Shown here piece by piece: positions 57,490-64,000 of a DNA stretch of 64,000 nucleotides (its first letter is position 1; each line of letters opens with the position of its first letter). The translations under genes and the position numbers were made by a program. The DNA is from Luzula sylvatica (lineage: Eukaryota; Streptophyta; Magnoliopsida; Poales; Juncaceae). The DNA lies in NCBI GenBank assembly GCA_946800325.1, contig OX326957.1:12567591-12631590 (forward strand). The letters are read 5' to 3'. Under the pieces are notes generated by a model. That model did no database searches and had not been told where the DNA came from. It was given only the letters and a program-made list of their open reading frames with translations.

Positions 57490-57723
57490 GGTGGTAGTAT
57501 AAGCAGCAAGTCTCATCGAACATTAGCTCGGTTTCCTTCTCTAAGAGATGTCAACATAAACAATATGCAAATTTTAAAAAGTGTTGGGCGTGAATTATGT
57601 TCTTACGATTCAAATGTTGTTTGTTTCAGATCACTCAACACGATTGAGTTCTCACGCATGTCTGCATGGGAAAATTGGTCCGGAGTTGAGAAGAATAATT
57701 TCTCTGTTCTCCAAACCCAATGA

Positions 57724-58479
57724 ATAATCCCTCGGTATTTCAATGTGCCGTAAACTCATGTCATTGTTTGAATGGGTAATGAATTTTTTTTTTCTTTTTG
57801 AAGTATTTCCGTAAGGATTCGTTTTTTTATTGTCTCGGTCAATTGATATAAATTTTATTTTATTTGTTTTATTGCATGAGAAGGATTGTTTGTTTTTTAT
57901 GTACCAATCCTTAAAAACGAAGCCAATTTTATTTTTCCTTTTTTTAATTTTTGGGCGATTTGGGCCTTCTTTCCGGGTCCATCTTGTGATTTCTTTATTT
58001 CTATTTATTTTAATCTTGAGAATTTTTTTTTCATTAATATGTCATTAGTAAATTTAGTAACCGATGACATTATTTCACAAAAGAGATCTTTCTAGTACAT
58101 CATTTAATCCATCTACTAAAATAAGACATTATAATTTGATTTAAATATTTTGATTGTTGATCCTTAGTAGTTATGGTTCATGATGAAGACATCGAAAGGA
58201 AAAAAAATCAGTTTATATAAATAGAATTAATTACTAGAATATTTCTTTCATGTCGAGTCAAATTGCTTCTAATTTTGTTCGATCATGTTTCTCCATCAAT
58301 TAGGTGGTGATAGAGAAGTTTAATTCACAAAATGAGAGTTCAGAAATCCCGTCGCACAAGTCCCGGGAATTTTAGACATGAAAATCAGAGCAAGTCATTA
58401 CTCAAAATAAAGTAGAAAATCTCAATACTACATGATTTCATATTACATAACCTAACAAATTAAGAAAATAATAATTTAA
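57724..58479. other. Unit 2 flank, no gene seen
   Basis: T-rich non-coding sequence. The last 50 bp align with unit 1 at about 29627-29700. Confidence 0.65.
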
Positions 58480-58499
58480 TTTTGACAAATTAAGTATTT

Positions 58500-59989
58500 T
58501 TTTTATGGAAAAGGCAAGCGCGACGCGACGCGCGCTCGATCCGATCATTTTTATAAATAGAACAGTTATTTACAAATCAATCATACTTTGTCAATAATAA
58601 TTATTGAACAAGTATTGACGAAAAGGTGTGAACAAAGAAGTGAAAAACATGATCAAAGCAAAAAAGAAAAAAAATCCATCAGAGGCTACTTTGTCTTTGT
58701 GCTCAACCCCCTTCTTTATCCTTTCATTACTCGATCAACAATAAATTGTCTATTGTGAGTAAAGATCAGTCACTACTTTGGCTAAGAGGCATTGCATCCG
58801 TGCTTTGTGGTTAAAAATTCGTTCGTTCCGTTCTTGCCAAATCGTCTATATAGTCGCCAACCATTTGGTATCCCATTTCTTCTTGGCATCTTCCTCATGG
58901 AATGATCTCCGAGTATTCCACCAAAAATCCTCCAGTGTTTGTGCCGAGAAGCATGCCCTACTCTCCACCATGTACCACAGCATGATCGTGAAAGGGCACT
59001 TAAGAAGAAGGTGACTCACCGTCTCTGGCTCGCTAGAGCATAATACACATTGAGGTTCGTGTGGCCAACCTCGTTTCGCGAAGTTCTCCGAGGTTAAAAT
59101 TCGGTTATTTAGAGCCAACCAACCGAAAAGTTGTGTTTTTATTGGGGCTTTTATTCGAAAGATTGTGCTTCCCCAACGCGACTCCACACCCGTGTGAGAA
59201 ATTCTTGCATACACCCTTGCCGATTTGAAACGGGGTGGGTCGTTGTTTGACAAAAGAAAGATACCCCCTTGCGGGTTACCGCCAAGCAAAGAATCATATA
59301 AGGGAAGTAGTCTTTGTAAATCCTTCACGAAGAAGGATATTTTATTGGATGGAATGTTGGCTATGTCACCGGCATTGTTAATATTAAATAAACACCTCAA
59401 TGTGGACGCCCATTGTGATTCTTTATCAAAATCAAGCTTGTAAAGCCAACGGACCCCTAGAGCAATATTTTGTAATTCGAGGTCTAGAACCCCTAACCCC
59501 CCATTTCTTTTAGAAAGACAAACTTTCTTTCAATTAACAAGGCAATGTCCTTCTATTATCCGCGAACTTCTCTTCCAAAAAAACGCTCTCATTAATTTGT
59601 TTATATCATTTATGACCGCGGCCGGTAAAATAAAGTTTTGCATGTAAAAGTTGGGAATTGCCCCCAAGAACCGCCTTCAATAATGTAATTCTACCCCACA
59701 AAGACAAGAGCTTATTTTTCCAATTATTAATCTTTATGTTTATCTTATCAAGAACCGGCTTAAATGTGAATTTACTCGGCTTTTTGTAAGAGAGTGGTAA
59801 TCCTAAATATACTTCAATGGTAAAGTTTTCCCAATTTATTTCGAGACCCGGAATTTTTGAAAAAAGAGAGATAGTTTCCATCACTAATTTGATGTTAAGC
59901 GGGGGAGCTTCCACAAATAATAGGGTGTCGTCCGCATATTGTAGAGTGGTAGGAGCTAATATAATATGAGAGGTAAGAAGGGGACTAAT
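58500..59989 (-). mobile_element. L1-type LINE, 5'-truncated
   Basis: Flanked by a 20-bp duplication TTTTGACAAATTAAGTATTT (58480-58499 and 59990-60009). The minus-strand poly(A) tail is at about 58497-58504. The paralogous site in unit 1 (about 29698) is empty. This is the classic result of target-primed reverse transcription. Only the last 1.5 kb is present, so it was inserted truncated and is immobile. Confidence 0.95.
58846..59989 (-). pseudogene. LINE reverse transcriptase C-terminus and zinc-binding domain
   Basis: Reading from 59989 leftward: the reverse-transcriptase catalytic box LQYADDTLLF, then VYLGLPLSYKK and WGRITLLKAVL. An extra G in the run at 59661-59665 shifts the frame to IPNFYMQNFILPAAVINDI. 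A TGG-to-TGA stop lies at 59530-59532 (in GHCLVN*KKVCLSKRNGG). The frame then stays open through LGVLDLELQNIALGVRWLYK into the zf-RVT domain, with CVLCSSEPETVSHLLLKCPF and WLALNNRI. Only two disabling lesions in about 1.1 kb suggest a fairly recent insertion. Confidence 0.93.
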
Positions 59990-60009
59990 TTTTGACAAAT
60001 TAAGTATTT

Positions 60010-60554
60010 GAAAATTGGAATCATAAAATTATTGAATTAAAGCAATGCTTTTCTTGGAATATTTGAGATTGATTGGGATTAGGCCCTTCGTGCGAAGGAC
60101 GGTGCGAGAACGAACGAAGATGTTGGATCAAGTAATCGATGTAAGAGAATTGTAAATGTGGAGAGACTAAAACTAATCATAATTCATTACATATTTCTGC
60201 AGTATACATTAAAACAAGATATTTTTAATATTTGATAATTTTTCTATTAATTAGAACAAGTACTTGTACCACTCATAATCAAATAACCAAATTGATGAAA
60301 ATACAATCTAGTTCTACAATCATTAATGTTTTAATGCCGAATGACACTGGAATCCGAGCAACATTTCAGTTAAGAAATCAATACCAAATATATTGGTATT
60401 TGCATTCTTTAGGGTTTATGAAAAATGATCAAATGGGCTGGAGATTCAAAGTGGGTCTGTGCTGTGCAAGGAATCCAGCCTATGAGCCCAAACAATTTCA
60501 TTTAACAATCCAAGACCCATGTTGAACTCACTCACTCGTCTATTAGTTTATTAA
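60010..60554. other. Flank upstream of DnaJ-like copy C
   Basis: Colinear with 29720-30440 of unit 1, minus the Mutator-like MITE. The 97-codon frame at 60232-60525 begins in AT-rich DNA and is not supported by the paralogue. Confidence 0.65.
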
Positions 60555-61491
60555 AGAAACGAAGTAAAAGGTCCTGTTGGATCTTTCAAAGCTTCGTTAC
60601 TACTTACATCCAATTTTACAAACTCGATTTTGATTTTTGCACAATTCCTTGCAAGAAGACTGAAAGTGAAATCAGTAGTTGCTGCTGAATTGAAGAAATT
60701 GGATTTTAGTCGGATTCTTAATGAAGATTTTCTTCAGGTCATCTCCCGTTACCTCCCCACCACTTCCTCGGAGCCCACATCAGAATCCTCAATTTGGCTC
60801 GATTTCGAGTTCTCTTGCAATTCAATCCGTTTTTCGCTCCAATCCATTTTCTGTGAGTTAATTTGATCTTGGTTCCAAATTAACCTTCAATTTAGCATCA
60901 ATACATTGGTAATGGCCTCAATGAGGTGTTCAATTTAGTACATTTGTTGATTCAGTACTTGAACAGATTAGGGCGAGCTCAATAAACAACTTAAAAAGAA
61001 GCAAAATCAATCTAGAAGCTTTATTCTGCTACGATAAATCAATACCAGAGGAAGACATAGAGAAACCAATCGGTACATCTCTGACTAAGAAAAACATAGG
61101 AAAAAAGCCTCCTTGTACAAATTGTGAAGCTAAAGGTGCGGTTCTTTGTGCGACTTGTAATGGGTCGGGTTTGTATGTTGATTCGATACTTGAGAGCCAA
61201 GGTATCATTGTCAAAGTTCGATGCCTAGGTATGTAAAAGATTATTCTTTGGTTAATTATTTGTTTATTTAGGATAATTGCTGCAAAATCAGATAAAATTG
61301 ATAGTTAATTGCATGATTGAGGCTATAACTGGGCCTAATTTAGGAAATTGTAATTGGTAAATTTAAGAAATTGTGATTACTATGTACTTATTTTTAGTTG
61401 GTTAATTTTGTTAATATTTTGAAGGATGTGGCGGAACAGGAAATGTATGTGCTCAGGATGCGGTGGTCGTGGTCATGCCGCAATGAACTGA
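60555..61491 (+). pseudogene. DnaJ-type cysteine-rich zinc-finger gene, copy C (nearly intact)
   Basis: Inferred exons: 1 (open from 60555, ends 60852 at GTGAG), 2 (60956-61228, donor GTATGT), 3 (61425-61491). The phases agree: exon 1 to 2 reads ...SIF-L-LEQIRASS and exon 2 to 3 reads RCLG-CGGTGN. Exon 2 encodes CTNCEAKG, CATCNGSG and RCLGC, three of the four zinc motifs. In exon 3 one base is missing near 61445 (aatgtatgtgc, where copy A has aatattatgtgc). The fourth motif CSGCGGRGH and the end HAAMN are therefore out of frame, and the product would stop at 61484-61486. Exon 1 has no ATG in its frame, so the true start is lost or further upstream. The family are plastid DnaJ-like zinc-finger (BSD2/PSA2-like) chaperones; the exact orthologue is not determined. 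Confidence 0.75.
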
Positions 61492-61508
61492 ACCCTAAAC
61501 CCTAAACA
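61491..61508. repeat. Short telomere-like repeat (telo-box)
   Basis: AACCCTAAACCCTAAACA directly after the ancestral stop codon of DnaJ-like copy C. Two and a half CCCTAAA units; absent from the matching place in copy A (taggctaaacag). Confidence 0.7.
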
Positions 61509-61639
61509 GTTTCGAAATCAGGTTTTATCTGAGCTTTGTAATTTACTCAAACATCTCACTGTTTTATTTTTTGTATGTTCATTTTGCTGAATTTTCAATT
61601 TGAAGTTTGTATAATAAATTTTTCTAAAGTTTTTAGGGT

Positions 61640-62320
61640 TAATATACTATTTTCAGTGTTGTTATACTGTTGTTCAATGTGAATATAAAGTTTTTATATT
61701 AATATACCGTTTTAGTTGTGCCTATATTGATTGTGCAGTGTCAATATACCATTTTCAGTATCAATATATTATTTTCAATTTTAATAATAAATTTTTAAGG
61801 TTAATATACTTTTGTAAGTGTCAATATATTATTTTTTTCAGTATGAATATAAAGTTTTCAAGAATAACATATCGTTTCCGGGTTTAATATATCGAGTTTT
61901 GAACATCAATATACAATTTCGAGATCAATTTACATTTTTTAATTTTAATTATTATTATATCATTTCAGTGACAATATACCATTTTCCAAGGTCAATATAC
62001 AATTTTCAGTGTCATAATTCAACAATCAGTGTCAATATATTAATTTCAGTGTCACTGTATCGTTTCTGGATACATCTGCCATTTTCTTTGACATTATATC
62101 ATTTTCAATCTCAATATATTGTTTTGAGTCTAATGTACTGTGTTTCGTGTGAGCAGTGCTGTTTTATCATATTAGCTTTTTAATCGTTAATATTATATTT
62201 CATGCGAGCAGTACTAATTTACCGTATTAATTTTTTTAATTGTGAATATTATGTTTTAGAGTCAATATACTTTTTTTGTGTAAATATAACATTTTCAATG
62301 TCAACATGTCATTTTATTAA
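61640..62320. repeat. Degenerate ~20-bp repeat array, spacer 3
   Basis: Same family as at 32280 and 39880 (TCAATATACCATTTTCAGTG-like). Close colinearity with spacer 1, including cataattcaacaatcagtgt. Confidence 0.8.
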
Positions 62321-62712
62321 TTGTTAAAAAGTCTCGCGTGGAGCAACCCTCTGGTATACCTTTAATAATTGCAAATAACAAATGCGAAGTTTTGACTATC
62401 GAATTACTCTTCAAACACTGTAAATATCAAATTAACATTTTCAAAATATTTATAAGATTTAAAAATTGATGTCTTTACTGGAATTCTTTTTTACCATTTT
62501 TAACTCGAAGAAATTTTGATAAATTTGATTTTTTTTTAGCTTTAGATGCATTACAACGAACGACTCATGTTTTGAGTTTGAAAAATAAATTTGGTAATTG
62601 TCATTTGCAGGATAATTGAATATCTGTTCTTTTGATTTTAGTTTGTATGGATAAAATGAACTTAGTTTGCCATTTCAATTTCCAAGAAATTTGATAAGTT
62701 CTAAGTTTAGAT
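62321..62712. other. Spacer 3, no gene seen
   Basis: AT-rich, colinear with 33300-33560 and 40800-41190. Confidence 0.6.
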
Positions 62713-62720
62713 GGATAGAC

Positions 62721-63647
62721 CATGGTTCGTAATATCGGCCGAGTTAAAAAACCGAGTATCTCGGACTCGGTGGCCACCGAGACGATTTTGCCCCGAAAAA
62801 ATCGGACCCGAGTCACCGATTTTTTTTTAGTAATATAGCTACGTTATATTCATGCTTAAATTATTTACATTGGCAACATAATTTGGATACATTATATTCA
62901 TGCTTAAATTATATACATTAGCACCACCAGCTCTCCCAAGAGCTGGATGGTACTTAGGGCGCCACATAGGAGACTGGGGCTCGAACCCCGGCTAGGGAAA
63001 TTGGGGATGATTTGGTTGCCTTGTAATAGTAGTAGGGGTGGGTTGCCTACGGGCTTAAATCGAAAAAAAAATTATATACATTAGCAACATAATATGGCTA
63101 CATGACTCCATCAACTTTGATTTCAATAATATAGCTCTATGCTTGTAACATGTTTGGAACTTTGATTTCCATCAACTATATCATCACTTTCAAGTATGCA
63201 CTCTATAGTCTATATTTATAACATGTTTGTATTTATCAATTTGAATATTTGATCACATGCAATGTTTGTAACTTTGTAAGAATAGTATACAGTATGTTCC
63301 TATTTGAAAAAATTTGCACTCTATAACATTCACGCGATGTGTTCCAATTTCAAAAAAGTAGAAGTTTTTGGCAGTAGAAATTTTTAATTTTAATTTTTTA
63401 TGTTGGTTACGTAATGTTGTATTTTTTTTTAATGTAGTAATTTGGATTTTATTAGTTGAATTTGTGTGTATCATGTTTATGGATGTTTATCAATTTTTAA
63501 AATTATTTTTTTTATTTTTTTTTCAATTTTTTTACTAACAGTCCGATTTTTTTTTTTTTTTTTTTGACTCGGCCGAGTCTGGTCCGAGTCGATCGAATCC
63601 CGAATCTCCAGAGCTGGCCGAGTCCGAGTCCGATATTCAGAGCCATG
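62721..63647. mobile_element. hAT-type MITE with CGGCCGAGTC-like arms and a nested SINE
   Basis: 927 bp with ends CATGGTTCGTAATATCGG and, as reverse complement, CATGGCTCTGAATATCGG (15 of 18 match). It is flanked by GGATAGAC (62713-62720) and GAATAGAC (63648-63655), 7 of 8. Spacer 2 has the empty site near 41185. The arms contain degenerate gactcgg/ccgagtc units. No transposase. Confidence 0.85.
62924..63068 (+). mobile_element. tRNA-derived SINE nested in the hAT MITE
   Basis: About 145 bp ending in an A run, flanked by AAATTATATACATTAGCA (62906-62923 and 63069-63086; 18 bp, part of it merging with the A tail). A near-consensus pol III B box GGCTCGAACCC lies at 62978-62988; the A box is less clear (tggatggtacttagg region). 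It is a different family from the SINE at 33637. Confidence 0.8.
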
Positions 63648-63655
63648 GAATAGAC

Positions 63656-64000
63656 AACATTTTATTTTCAGTTTGTAACCATTTTAAGCATTTGGTTCTT
63701 TACATAATCTAATTTTTTGTTTTTGTAGGATAATTTCGGCGAGCATTACCATAAGGATTTAAACTAATTTGTTAATTTATTATTTTTTTCATGATTCTCA
63801 GCAATGTAATTATAATTGTAGTAATATATTAAGTTATAAAATGATATTTAAGAACGACATGTGTTTAATAATTTTGTAATTCTGGCATATTTAAGTTGTA
63901 AAATAATTTTGTAATTCTGGCATCACAAAATAAGAAATTGTATGGCATGGCACACGTTAATTTAAGTTCATTATAACTGGTTATAACTGGGCCGAGTTTT
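63656..64000. other. End of spacer 3, upstream of a predicted CNL
   Basis: The sequence atgattctcagcaatgtaat and what follows (63790-63900) matches 33885-33985, which lies about 0.3-0.4 kb before the CNL-C start. The window ends before the matching CNL would begin. Confidence 0.6.

Larger units (their letters stand above)
56345..57723 (+). pseudogene. CNL leucine-rich-repeat relic, unit 2, split by a hAT element
   Basis: The left part (56345-56415) encodes TNVKEANDSLFDKKYLKK, like TSVKEVEGSFCNKKNLKK of CNL-D. The right part (57498-57723) encodes FPSLRDVNINNMQILK, then VGRELCSYDSNVVCFRSLNT and ENWSGVEKNNFSVLQT, colinear with the CNL-D LRR, then stops at TGA. About 300 bp between the parts is lost or unrecognisable (56420-56716), and a hAT MITE interrupts it at 56725-57489. 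The relic is more diverged than the three main CNLs, so it represents an older duplicate. Confidence 0.85.

Noticed and set aside
62924..63068. A tRNA gene
   Set aside because: Only the T-loop-like B box is good; the sequence ends in a poly(A) run with a long target duplication, so it is a SINE.

Overview
This is plant nuclear DNA, almost certainly from an angiosperm; I could not identify the species. The evidence is single-exon CC-NB-LRR disease-resistance genes, Ty1/copia and probable Ty3/gypsy-type LTR elements with plant primer-binding sites, Helitrons, hAT and Mutator MITEs, an L1-type LINE and tRNA-derived SINEs. The sequence is AT-rich. Only one host gene is both complete and apparently functional, the CNL at 42250-45420. 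About half of the window is identifiable mobile DNA.

The backbone is a tandem array. The ancestral unit reads: DnaJ-type zinc-finger gene, then an AT-rich spacer with about 20-bp degenerate repeats, then a CNL gene, then a long non-coding 3' flank. Unit 1 contributes the 3' part of a CNL (1-1723) and its flank, swollen by insertions to about 30.4 kb. Next come DnaJ-like copy A (30503-32049), its spacer, and the 5' half of a second CNL (34310-35453). The middle unit has collapsed: that CNL is cut and joined through a 20-bp templated repeat to a 5'-truncated copia element (35473-39145), which runs straight into the middle of DnaJ-like copy B (39146-39570). After its spacer comes the intact CNL (42250-45420), its 3' flank, DnaJ-like copy C (60555-61491) and a third spacer that ends at the window edge. 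A further CNL should begin just past 64000.

Mobile elements were bounded by target-site duplications (TSDs), often confirmed by the empty site in the paralogous unit. Unit 1 flank: hAT MITE 2135-2689; copia 3166-13456 (TSD CGTTA) containing a solo LTR 4363-6619; a minus-strand LARD-like LTR element 13949-22527 (TSD GCAGC) containing a TIR element 17173-18788; solo LTRs 24777-25678 and 26228-27399; hAT MITE 28041-28743; Mutator-like MITE 29995-30239. Spacer 1: SINE 33637-33759. Unit 2 flank: Helitron-like 46231-50240, containing a second Helitron end with a captured sugar-transporter exon; Helitron-like 50995-53773, containing solo LTR 51481-52887; hAT MITEs 55043-55601 and 56725-57489; LINE 58500-59989. 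Spacer 3: hAT MITE 62721-63647 containing a SINE.

Functionally this is a resistance-gene cluster evolving by tandem duplication, unequal deletion and heavy transposon invasion. The DnaJ-like gene has been copied with the CNLs, and every visible copy is broken. I see no evidence of an unknown multi-gene system. The most informative parts are the deletion scar in the middle unit, the Helitron gene capture, and the hAT MITEs filled with short degenerate repeats.
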